Part shown: positions 33,167-40,518 of the stretch, piece after piece
How the letters are laid out: each line of letters starts with the position of its first letter
Position numbering within the stretch: position 1 is the first letter of the stretch
Assembly (NCBI GenBank): GCA_902790215.1
Contig: CADAQX010000001.1
Coordinates: 124,001 to 188,000, forward strand
DNA: 64,000 bases
From: an uncultured Bacteroidota bacterium
Lineage (GTDB): Bacteria > Bacteroidota > Bacteroidia > Bacteroidales > P3
Direction: 5' to 3'
Made by a program: the position numbers and the translations under genes
Notes under the pieces: model-generated
The model's database searches: none
What the model was told of the DNA's origin: nothing
The model's input: the letters and a program-made list of their open reading frames with translations, nothing else

Positions 33167-33796
33167 TTAAACTCCTAAAAATGTATCCCTTGGTTTCATT
33201 GTTGAAAAAAAACAAGTAATTGTTACTTCATTTATGCGGCATCTGCTGGAGAAAGCGTAGTCGATTCCTGTATCCAGCTCTGCATACCCATACTGTTTTC
33301 TCCATCCGCTTTTGACAAGTGCGCCCTCCGCGCCATAGTTTTCAGACATAGTCTCCCCCTGCATCGAATAAATTCCGATAAACTCTCCTATTTTGCCGCA
33401 TCCAATTTCGCAACCGTCAGCCATAAAGAAGAACTGCCGGCCGTTCTGCTGAACTGACAACCCAAGCACAGGTATGGTTTGATACCTCACCCATCGGCCA
33501 CTTGTGGTGTAGGCATATCTCTTCGGTATCTTGACATAGTGCCACCGTTTCATGATACCGTTTTGATACACCTCAATCTTTTGGTTTCGGACAATTGGAT
33601 AGACGGGCACCTTTATTGATTCGTCATCTGCCAAGGTGTCTTTGTAAACAGTGGTCACCAACCGTAGTCTTACGCCCTCATACTCTATGCTGGCAAAGAT
33701 AGTGTCATAAACAGAACCGTCAACTTTTTCTATTTGTGCATAAATCTTGCCAACAGAGAGTAATAATCCAAAACACAGAAGAATTGCCTTTCTCAT
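33167..33796 (-). CDS. Putative periplasmic immunity protein paired with the lysozyme-like effector
   Basis: 209 aa with a signal peptide (AILLCFGLLLSVGKIYAQ). The ATG overlaps the stop of the effector gene by 4 nt (ATGA), so the two are translationally coupled. Residues about 25-75 (YDTIFASIEYEGVRLRLVTT, YKDTLADDESIKVPVYPIVR) are clearly paralogous to the small frame at 36355-36642. Family unknown. A Sec-exported protein coupled to a signal-less peptidoglycan hydrolase is the classic layout of an immunity protein that protects the cell's own wall. This is inferred from arrangement, not shown. Confidence 0.65.
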   Translation of the reverse strand: MRKAILLCFGLLLSVGKIYAQIEKVDGSVYDTIFASIEYEGVRLRLVTTVYKDTLADDESIKVPVYPIVRNQKIEVYQNGIMKRWHYVKIPKRYAYTTSGRWVRYQTIPVLGLSVQQNGRQFFFMADGCEIGCGKIGEFIGIYSMQGETMSENYGAEGALVKSGWRKQYGYAELDTGIDYAFSSRCRINEVTITCFFSTMKPRDTFLGV

Positions 33797-34590
33797 ATCT
33801 CAAGTAGTTTTCCTATGGGAGTTTCTATATCTGATAATCCAGATAGCTCATTGCTTCTATACACTTTAAACACTTTTTCCAATTCGTGGTTTTGCCACTT
33901 TTGTGCCTTAAACGAAGTCCAAATATTCGATGCTTTTGTTTGGAATAAAGCAAAATCCCCTCTTGCAGCTAAGTCAAACACCCCATGTTCTTTCATTAGT
34001 TTTATAGCACCTTTGTCTTGGGATTGTGGAGAAAAATCTATTTCTTTGTAATATTTTTCAAGAAACTGGTAAGCACCTGCTGCAGATCTACCTTCATCAT
34101 TCTCGGACAATTTTAATAGCCCAGGATGGCACCTATAATCTTCGGGACAGTCTTTGTATTTTTTATCAGTAAAAGTCCGTCCCCGATTCCATGCGTTATA
34201 ATCTAAAGCGTATTTGCCAACATATCCTGCTTCCGCTTTTTTTATTGTCGATAATACAGAGCGAATATTTAATTCCCTGTTTTTCAGACCTGCTTTTTTT
34301 GTAACATTTTTAACCTTGTTGGTGTAACTGTAAGAGGTAGTCAGCACGTTAATACTAACAGATAGGGGTAGGGTGAATTCACCTACAAATACACAATCGT
34401 CATGATCTTTGATTCCGTCCCACCCAAGAAGTTCACCTGAGGAATTGTACAAACAACCTCCAATAAATGGAGAAATACCAAGTATGTTAGATATTGCATT
34501 TTTTTCTTTTGCTTGTTTGGAATCATTTCTCCAATTCAATATATCGGCCACAGCGGATATTTGCAGCCTCCATGCATCAATCATATTCAT
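33793..34590 (-). CDS. Putative antibacterial effector with lambda R endolysin-like (GH104) domain
   Basis: 265 aa, no signal peptide. Residues 1-10 (MNMIDAWRLQ) and 41-70 (PFIGGCLYNSSGELLGWDG) match the other putative effector at 37544-38347. Residues 110-235 resemble phage lambda R lytic transglycosylase: a Glu in IKKAEAGYVG (E120, possible catalytic residue), SAAGAYQFLEKYYKE (169-183), the highly characteristic DFSPQSQDKGA (185-195) and SNIWTSF (221-227). By family it would cleave glycan strands of peptidoglycan. No holin or phage gene is nearby. The 565-aa protein lies 20 bp upstream and the putative immunity gene overlaps its end. Delivery to a target cell is inferred. Confidence 0.72.
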   Translation of the reverse strand: MNMIDAWRLQISAVADILNWRNDSKQAKEKNAISNILGISPFIGGCLYNSSGELLGWDGIKDHDDCVFVGEFTLPLSVSINVLTTSYSYTNKVKNVTKKAGLKNRELNIRSVLSTIKKAEAGYVGKYALDYNAWNRGRTFTDKKYKDCPEDYRCHPGLLKLSENDEGRSAAGAYQFLEKYYKEIDFSPQSQDKGAIKLMKEHGVFDLAARGDFALFQTKASNIWTSFKAQKWQNHELEKVFKVYRSNELSGLSDIETPIGKLLEI

Positions 34591-34610
34591 GATTATGTTT
34601 TTGAGGTTTA

Positions 34611-36308
34611 CTAAATAACTTGTGTCTGTGGTTTGTCACAAGACGGGAAGAATACAGACTTGTATGCTTCGGCCTTGGACTGCGGGTCATCTATGCCTTC
34701 AATAATCTCAATCTTCTGCATTAACTCAAGGTTCTTAAGATTCTCGCCAATGGCAACAGCATCTTGAGCACGCATATTGAAGCAGTCAAGTGCTTCACCT
34801 TGACCAAGCAAAGCATCCGCCACAAGACTGTCTGTACGCAAAATATTGGACTGCACATGAAGAATCACGCCAGGAATGTTGACCTCCATGTTACCAATAG
34901 AATACATCTCACTTTCTGGTTTGCAAGTCCAGAAAGGTTCAATATCTATTTCACCGTTGGCTGCATTTATTGTTTCGTTTGAAATGTACTGGAGTAATTG
35001 TTTAGGGGTCTTTCCGTAATTTAATACATATTGATACTTGCTAATGATGGATTCTTTAACACTCGCTATTGAGCTGGGTTTGATTACACCTGATAACAAG
35101 TCGTCCATTTCCTCAATATCAACAATGCGGGTGGATTCCAATAGGCCGTCAGTATATGCAATGCGGATGTTTGAAAGATAGGTTATGCTCACATATTCCT
35201 GAAGTAGCTGGCGGAACACAAAGTTGAGTACTCGACTCTTGTTTATATTCTCTATTTCCCGGACAGTTGAGTATTCCTCGCCTTCATTAATGGTTTCGGA
35301 GGAATTGGTATTGATTTCTATGTTACGAGAAGAATTACTTTGTTCCACATGCTTGCTCAACGCCCTGTTGAGTGCCCGGGTGTTGGCCGAGCGGCTGGCA
35401 GTAGTGTTTTGACTTGCGTTTGCTGAAACATCGATATTTATTATCTTTTTGATAACTCCGGATACACTTGCTGAGACCGATGCCGACTTGGATGTGGTAT
35501 CGCTGCTACTGGAGTTATTCTCTTCTTCCATCAGATTCTCCATTTCGTCCACACTATCCTGACTGAAACTGTCGAGCAGATTCTCTGATTGGCTTTTTGT
35601 CTTGGTACTATCCTTGTAAGTTCGTATGGTTAAAGTTGTCCTTTCGCCAGGAAGGAGAGAAAATGTTTGTATCGTTTTTCCTGCCCCGTAGTTTCCTAAA
35701 AATGAACTTGTCTTGTATTCCTCGATAATATACATGCGAGGCTGAACAGTATCGGGTTTTTTCAAAAATTCTAATCGGGAGCCAAAACCATTCAGTTTGT
35801 TGACTACAAACGGACGAAATCCGCCACTGGCTAAATCGGCAACTTGTACATCATTTAGGCATGTACCGTCTATTACCACCTGCGGATTGGGATCATCTGA
35901 GAGGTCGTTTTCTGTCTGCACTGAGATCTCAAGCAAATTTTTACCTGCAGTTAAATCCAATTGTTTTCTTGCCGCAGTCGCTCGAAGTCCTATCCCCATG
36001 TCGTTTGAGTTCAACTGCATACTGCGATTGAATTGTAGACGTAAAGCAGTAGCGTCTTTTTTGAAGTAGTGATCTTTCACTACTTGATTAATTGGTGTAT
36101 TTTGTTCTATGAAAGAGGACTCTGGAACATTTAACTGTATGTGTCCATATGTGGTAAAAGTTGAGTTTTGAGGTAGGTTATAATCCAAAGTTGGGGCTGT
36201 CCCTTCCTCATTCAGTTTCATAAAAGCGTCTTTTGAGACACAACTATTTTGTGCCAGATTTGCCCTAAGAATTTCTATGTTTCTGATTGGCTCTAAAATT
36301 TCATCCAT
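34611..36308 (-). CDS. 565-aa Ser/Asn-rich protein of unknown family in the effector operon
   Basis: 565 aa, no signal peptide or TM. Residues 50-200 look beta-rich. Residues 215-230 (FSLLPGERTTLTIRTYK) precede a Ser/Asn/Glu-rich segment (235-345) with several coiled-coil-like stretches (LLDSFSQDSVDEMENLMEEE, SKSASVSASVSG, NRALSKHVEQSNSS). Then comes EGEEYSTVREIENINKSRVL and a conserved-looking NFVFRQLLQEYVSITYLS (362-379). I do not recognise the family. It has its own promoter and is the upstream partner of the lysozyme-like effector, 20 bp apart. Carrier, chaperone or structural component are guesses. GxxxxGKT at 205-212 is probably chance. Confidence 0.7.
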   Translation of the reverse strand: MDEILEPIRNIEILRANLAQNSCVSKDAFMKLNEEGTAPTLDYNLPQNSTFTTYGHIQLNVPESSFIEQNTPINQVVKDHYFKKDATALRLQFNRSMQLNSNDMGIGLRATAARKQLDLTAGKNLLEISVQTENDLSDDPNPQVVIDGTCLNDVQVADLASGGFRPFVVNKLNGFGSRLEFLKKPDTVQPRMYIIEEYKTSSFLGNYGAGKTIQTFSLLPGERTTLTIRTYKDSTKTKSQSENLLDSFSQDSVDEMENLMEEENNSSSSDTTSKSASVSASVSGVIKKIINIDVSANASQNTTASRSANTRALNRALSKHVEQSNSSRNIEINTNSSETINEGEEYSTVREIENINKSRVLNFVFRQLLQEYVSITYLSNIRIAYTDGLLESTRIVDIEEMDDLLSGVIKPSSIASVKESIISKYQYVLNYGKTPKQLLQYISNETINAANGEIDIEPFWTCKPESEMYSIGNMEVNIPGVILHVQSNILRTDSLVADALLGQGEALDCFNMRAQDAVAIGENLKNLELMQKIEIIEGIDDPQSKAEAYKSVFFPSCDKPQTQVI

Positions 36309-36336
36309 GATATCTTGTATTTGGGGTATTATTTTG

Positions 36337-36344
36337 CAAAAATA
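36337..36344 (-). promoter_or_regulatory. -7 box for the 565-aa gene / effector / immunity operon
   Basis: TATTTTTG on the minus strand (in CGTATTTTTGCAAAA) lies 28 bp upstream of 36308, so the 565-aa, effector and immunity genes can be expressed apart from the upstream genes. Confidence 0.6.
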
Positions 36345-36354
36345 CGATTTATTT

Positions 36355-36642
36355 TTAATTTAACATCTTTTTCCCAATATCGCGTAAAATGAGAGCAGCA
36401 GAAGTTTGTTTATCTGAGCTTAACTTTCCCATTTTTCGCACAACTGGATAGGTATGGACTTTCGAACTCTCCGTATATTTTAAAGTATCTGTATAAATAA
36501 TAGTCACGAGGCGCATTCGGGTTCCTGTGTGTTTTATTGTGGCATAAATGATGTCAAACGCCGTTCCACCTACAAAACGTCTTTGTTCTGAAAATTCTGT
36601 AGAAATTAGTAAGATGCTAAAACAGAAAAAAGCGTTACTCAT
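36355..36642 (-). pseudogene. Truncated paralogue of the immunity gene 33167-33796
   Basis: 95 aa. A short hydrophobic start (AFFCFSILLISTEFS) is followed by FDIIYATIKHTGTRMRLVTI and IYTDTLKYTESSKVHTYPVV. These align with residues 30-75 of the intact paralogue (D-x-I-x-A-x-I, G-x-R-x-RLVT, Y-x-DTL, ES-x-KV, YP-x-VR). The intact protein then goes on for 130 residues; this one stops after 25 unrelated residues. I take it as a decayed copy, although a short functional form cannot be excluded. Confidence 0.6.
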
Positions 36643-36643
36643 T

Positions 36644-36766
36644 CTAAACTAATTTACCTAGTGGGGTTGCCAATATAGATTTGCCCGGAATGTTTTTTGC
36701 ACCACGTAATTGAAGTATGAACTCATCAATCCCTTTTTTCTTTATGTCCCTTCGTAAATAAAAAAA
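36644..36766 (-). pseudogene. C-terminal remnant of a second effector
   Basis: An open stretch with no start ends KNIPGKSILATPLGKLV and TAG at 36646-36644, one base before the ATG of the truncated immunity paralogue. The intact effector ends SGLSDIETPIGKLLEI just before its own immunity gene. The shared TP-[LI]-GKL ending and the same gene order indicate a leftover toxin tail. It also overlaps the last 25 bp of the gene 36742-37560. The match is short, so confidence is moderate. Confidence 0.5.
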
Positions 36767-37560
36767 TCATTCCATTCAATCAACTCGTTATTTGTTAAGA
36801 TGTTTATCCGATAAACCAACACACGGATTAAACGATTGAAGTCATCATAAAAAAAGACTCTTTTTATGCAAAACTCATTCGTAATAAAGCAATCAGTCAT
36901 CAATCTTCTGTTCATTGTAGTATACATGAAAGACAAGAACTTGCTGTCATGAGGTACTCCATACGAGCAAAAAGAAAACCATGTACGCTTATTACACTTA
37001 TAGAATCTCGTTTCGGATATTATATGTTCGGACTTGTTGATAACAAATACATGACCTTGATTTTCTCCAAATACCTCATTTTCCAATATTGTATCTATAA
37101 TTATTGACTCATAAGGCATACTATCCGACAAGTATTCGTAAGGGTCATCGTACATCCTCAACATAGAAAAATCATCATAGTCAAACAACTGCAATGACTC
37201 GCCTGCTACCGTGATAGTGTCGACAAAAGACTCCTTGAAAGCAATAACCTCAGACAAGTCTTCATTGGCACATATCGGTGTGAATGTGCGTACTATCAAA
37301 GTATCATCACCCTGATACTCATATCTAATAGAATCATATATTTGTCGTCCGTTTCCGTTGCGTTTAACAACATATTCTCTTTTTTTGTTGGAAAGAAGGA
37401 TGGTTTTTCTCAGCAGGGTGTCTGTGCGAGACGATATCTCTTCATAGTTACTAATGTAATTAGTAGTGGCTGTTTTTGTATATTCTATCTTCACATCTTG
37501 TGCTTGGCCTAAATATACAAATGAAAGTAGGATTACAAATAAACTATTCTTCATCTTCAT
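36742..37560 (-). CDS. Putative periplasmic immunity protein paired with the SleB-like effector
   Basis: 272 aa with a signal peptide (SLFVILLSFVYLGQAQ). It starts 17 nt inside the end of the effector gene 37544-38347, so it is translationally coupled. The mature part is beta-rich with DDTLIVRTFTPICANEDL and FDYDDFSMLRMYDDPYEY; no family recognised and no close similarity to the other immunity candidate. Export plus coupling to a signal-less hydrolase suggests immunity, as inference. Strongly AT-rich. Confidence 0.6.
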   Translation of the reverse strand: MKMKNSLFVILLSFVYLGQAQDVKIEYTKTATTNYISNYEEISSRTDTLLRKTILLSNKKREYVVKRNGNGRQIYDSIRYEYQGDDTLIVRTFTPICANEDLSEVIAFKESFVDTITVAGESLQLFDYDDFSMLRMYDDPYEYLSDSMPYESIIIDTILENEVFGENQGHVFVINKSEHIISETRFYKCNKRTWFSFCSYGVPHDSKFLSFMYTTMNRRLMTDCFITNEFCIKRVFFYDDFNRLIRVLVYRINILTNNELIEWNDFFIYEGT

Positions 37561-38347
37561 TGAATTCCCAAAAAATTGTTCGACAATATACTGCAGTGGA
37601 TTTCAATCTCATTTTATCTTTATTCATCCCTGAAACGGCTTTTTTTTCTTGTGGGGCTTTAAACTCGTCGCCTATATTTTTCTTCCATTTATTATAATGC
37701 TCATCTGAGATCGTCCATCCCATAGTATTCATATGTAATTCAATGGTAATATTCCCCATTTTCACATGTTCTTTATTAATAGATTTGTCGAATAGGGCTT
37801 GTTCTTTACCATCCCACATAATGGCTCCATTACTTAAATCGTCTCCACGTAATAGCGCATTAATTACAGCAGCGTTTGCTGCAAGTTTGAAAGGATCATC
37901 ATTAATTTTTTCCAGTGAGTATCTCCTATACTCATCAGCCTTAACCGACTCTGATCCATACGCAATACTATTCAATTGATGGACAGAGGCTATTGCAAAC
38001 ATCTCATGTTTGAGATCAGTTGTCATTGTATTCATATAAGCTGCTGAGCTTTCTCCATAGACAACAGCTGCCATTCCTTGGAATTTAGTATAATTAACTT
38101 TCAGTGACGTGATGTTTTTTGCTTTTATCACATTCCCCTCTATATCTTTCTCCACAGAGTCTGCAACATATATTATATTTGTAGCATTCTTTTTTGCATC
38201 ACCAAGCCATTTCCCGTTAATATCATAGTATCTCCCAATGACAGGTTTGTTTTTTGCAGAGATATTAGTAGAATAATCTGTGCAGGTAATAGAAGAATTC
38301 ATGGTTGGTATTTCCCATTGGTCTTTCCAATAATCTATTGCATCCAT
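37544..38347 (-). CDS. Putative antibacterial effector with SleB/CwlJ-like cell-wall hydrolase domain
   Basis: 267 aa, no signal peptide. It starts MDAIDYWKDQ, similar to MNMIDAWRLQ of the other effector. Residues 33-65 (NKPVIGRYYDINGKWLGD) match that protein's residues 39-58. Residues 90-185 follow a cell-wall hydrolase pattern: MAAVVYGESSAAY (E99, possible catalytic Glu), HEMFAIASVHQLNSIAYG, then LAANAAVINALLRGDDLSNG and AIMWDG. This is the order seen in SleB-like hydrolases (E-A/S-S, E-x-x-AIA-x-V, A-x-x-VL-x-G-x-D-x-x-x-GA). The C-terminal 80 residues are Lys-rich and unassigned. The putative immunity gene overlaps its 3' end. Confidence 0.65.
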   Translation of the reverse strand: MDAIDYWKDQWEIPTMNSSITCTDYSTNISAKNKPVIGRYYDINGKWLGDAKKNATNIIYVADSVEKDIEGNVIKAKNITSLKVNYTKFQGMAAVVYGESSAAYMNTMTTDLKHEMFAIASVHQLNSIAYGSESVKADEYRRYSLEKINDDPFKLAANAAVINALLRGDDLSNGAIMWDGKEQALFDKSINKEHVKMGNITIELHMNTMGWTISDEHYNKWKKNIGDEFKAPQEKKAVSGMNKDKMRLKSTAVYCRTIFWEFNEDEE

Positions 38348-38453
38348 TTCTCAACTTCTTAGTTCTTGATCTTCATTTTTTTTGATGACTGTGGCTCAAC
38401 TTACTCAAAAATAGATTCGTCACTCCAATTCGGTTACGACCAATCGTTTCGGT

Positions 38454-39032
38454 TCAAGCACCCATACTTGAGGTGTAGTGGTTTGTACATTGGTTTTTGT
38501 ATGATATCCAGTATTCTTTACCATCAGCACAAAGTATTTTAACCCACTTGCTTTTCAAATCAACATCTACTACCTTGAACACCTCGGGGCAACAGTCATC
38601 ACGCATACCAAAAGAAATTATGCAATTTGAGACATTAATGCTGTCAAATAGTTCTATACGCTCATCGGGGTGTGCGAATGGATATACCGCTAAATTGTCT
38701 TTGAAAATCCAACCATGAATAAGAGTGTCACAGAGGTGAGATTCCTCATCAAATCGCCAAAAAGAGACTTTTAGCATATCGTCAACATTATCGTAATCCG
38801 TGAGGTTCCACCACAGAGTCTCTGACGAGTCAACAACATACAGAAGGGAAAACATTACATGTTTGGGAATACCAATCGTATCGAAAACATTGGTGACTTG
38901 ATATTCTGAAAATTGTATTAGTTCTACGTTATCTGGAAGATAATGCACATGATTCCCTTTCGGCAAGACTTGAGTCCATACTAATGATGGCAAAAGCAAT
39001 GATATTGATACTGCCAATAATGAAAGTCTCAT
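38454..39032 (-). CDS. Secreted protein with SH3-like C-terminus (possible extra immunity protein)
   Basis: 192 aa from the ATG at 39032, which opens a signal peptide (LSLLAVSISLLLPSLVWTQ); the longer upstream frame (to 39119) has no such feature. The C-terminal 50 residues (FKVVDVDLKSKWVKILCADG, then YWISYKNQCTN) look like bacterial SH3 domains ending in W-x-x-x-x-x-QC-x-N-x-x-T. It is the first gene of the island and lies 106 bp upstream of the SleB-like effector. It could be an orphan immunity protein; no partner is visible upstream. Confidence 0.55.
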   Translation of the reverse strand: MRLSLLAVSISLLLPSLVWTQVLPKGNHVHYLPDNVELIQFSEYQVTNVFDTIGIPKHVMFSLLYVVDSSETLWWNLTDYDNVDDMLKVSFWRFDEESHLCDTLIHGWIFKDNLAVYPFAHPDERIELFDSINVSNCIISFGMRDDCCPEVFKVVDVDLKSKWVKILCADGKEYWISYKNQCTNHYTSSMGA

Positions 39033-39180
39033 GATAATAAGGTAAAAAACTAAATCTTTTTTTCTGTTCGTTGAATTCGTTCCACCCAATATAACCTTTT
39101 TGGAGGTATAATGCCGCAATTAAAAGACATCCAGTTGAAACTCCTCCATTTTCCCATTTATTCTAAACATATAGAAATCA

Positions 39181-40362
39181 TTATTCAAGGGATGTTTTCT
39201 CGCTGAGGGTTTTGGCTATGCGGTCTTTGAGCATACGGTGGATGTCCATATCCCAGGTGATGCCGATGTTGAAACGCAGGGAGTTTTGCGTCACATTGTT
39301 GACAGGGGATATGTCGTCAATGTTTAAGATCTCGGAGTAGGTGGTGCGGCGGTTGGCGAGGAAAGCGTGCAGACGGAAGTCGGGGCAGGCCTCGGGACGG
39401 TATTCGGCACCGAGACCGTAGGTGAGGTAGGTGTGGCCCGCTTCACCAAAGCAGTCGAAGAGACCGTCAACGCCATAGTTGGGAATCACCTCGTTGGATT
39501 TGTTTTGCTCGTAGGCTCCTTTGACAAAGATGTTGAATCCGTGCTTGAAATACAGGTTGGCACAGCTGACAACGGCAAAGGTGTTGCCCCAGTCGTTGAG
39601 GGCGTTGGCTCGGTGGATAAGGTCAACATAGATGTCCCACTTGTCGTACTCCAGCTCGTGGCCGAGGGCGATGTAGTTCATGAACTTGTGGTCGGGGCGC
39701 TCGAACATGTTCACAGAGTGCAGCACCTTGAAGTGGCCGAACTTGCCGCTGTAGAAGGCGTTGAACGACAGCAATCCGCTTTTCCACTCGCTGCCGGGAG
39801 CAAAGCCCAGACCGGCTCCGTAGTGTACGTAGGGGGAGTTGGCCACCTGCAGGAGGAACATTTGGTTGGCGTCGTCGGTCTTGTAGGCGGCGGCGACAGC
39901 CGGCTGGAAGCAATAGAAGTTATCCCAATAGTGGGTGCTGAAGAGCACATTGATAGGAGGCGCATCGTATTCGAAGCCGCCCACGGCCAAAGCGTCCTTA
40001 CCCACACGTATCATCCAGTTCTTGGAGGGCATGTAGTTGAGGTAAAGGAAGTCGGTGTTGTCGAACAGGCTCACGTCGCCCGGTGTGGCCACAATGCGCT
40101 GACGGAAGAAATAGCTGAACTTCTCGCCCAGCGGGCCGCCGATGACGAAGTTGAAATAGCGGCCGTGAAAACCGTATTGGTTTTCGTTAGCGCGGGTGCC
40201 GAAAAAGCTTTCGTGGGTGTTGGTGTGGTAGTAGTCGAAATCGGCACGGGCTTCGAGTTTTATCTGGGTGAAGATGGGAGTGAAATCCACCTGTGCGGAA
40301 GAGGCTGATGCAAAGGCAAGCATTGCAAAGAGTGGTAAGAGTCGTAAATGTTTTTGTATCAT
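39181..40362 (-). CDS. Porin O/P-like outer-membrane beta-barrel protein
   Basis: 393 aa from the ATG at 40362 (signal peptide LLPLFAMLAFASASSAQ); 24 codons of extra frame upstream are not used. The body alternates polar and aromatic residues in long strands (RYFNFVIGGPLGEKFSYFFR, NWMIRVGKDALAVGGFEYD, YLTYGLGAEYRP) and ends with LRFNIGITWDMDI. This resembles phosphate-selective porin O/P-type barrels of Bacteroidota. The solute is unknown. It is the first core-type gene to the right of the AT-rich island and has its own -7 box. Confidence 0.78.
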   Translation of the reverse strand: MIQKHLRLLPLFAMLAFASASSAQVDFTPIFTQIKLEARADFDYYHTNTHESFFGTRANENQYGFHGRYFNFVIGGPLGEKFSYFFRQRIVATPGDVSLFDNTDFLYLNYMPSKNWMIRVGKDALAVGGFEYDAPPINVLFSTHYWDNFYCFQPAVAAAYKTDDANQMFLLQVANSPYVHYGAGLGFAPGSEWKSGLLSFNAFYSGKFGHFKVLHSVNMFERPDHKFMNYIALGHELEYDKWDIYVDLIHRANALNDWGNTFAVVSCANLYFKHGFNIFVKGAYEQNKSNEVIPNYGVDGLFDCFGEAGHTYLTYGLGAEYRPEACPDFRLHAFLANRRTTYSEILNIDDISPVNNVTQNSLRFNIGITWDMDIHRMLKDRIAKTLSEKTSLE

Positions 40363-40397
40363 AACAATATATTTATTTAACGGATTAAATGCAAATG

Positions 40398-40405
40398 CAA
40401 AGGTA
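40398..40405 (-). promoter_or_regulatory. -7 box for the porin-like gene
   Basis: TACCTTTG on the minus strand, 35 bp upstream of the start at 40362. No TTG at exact spacing. Confidence 0.55.
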
Positions 40406-40518
40406 CAAATAAATTTCGACAAAACACAATTCATCCACCAAGTTTTTGCCGTTGGCAGAAAAAAAGCGTAGAAAGGGCAATAATAAAGTGAAAGGTACGT
40501 TATGGAGGGTATAAAAAA

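Noticed and set aside
33793-34590. Prophage lysis cassette, because of the lambda R-like domain
   Set aside because: No holin, spanin, integrase or structural phage gene is present, and the protein has an extra 100-residue head shared with an unrelated hydrolase and an exported coupled partner.
35673-35696. Walker A (GxxxxGKT) in the 565-aa protein, suggesting an ATPase
   Set aside because: The motif at residues 205-212 sits in a beta-rich stretch with no Walker B or other ATPase feature; best taken as chance.
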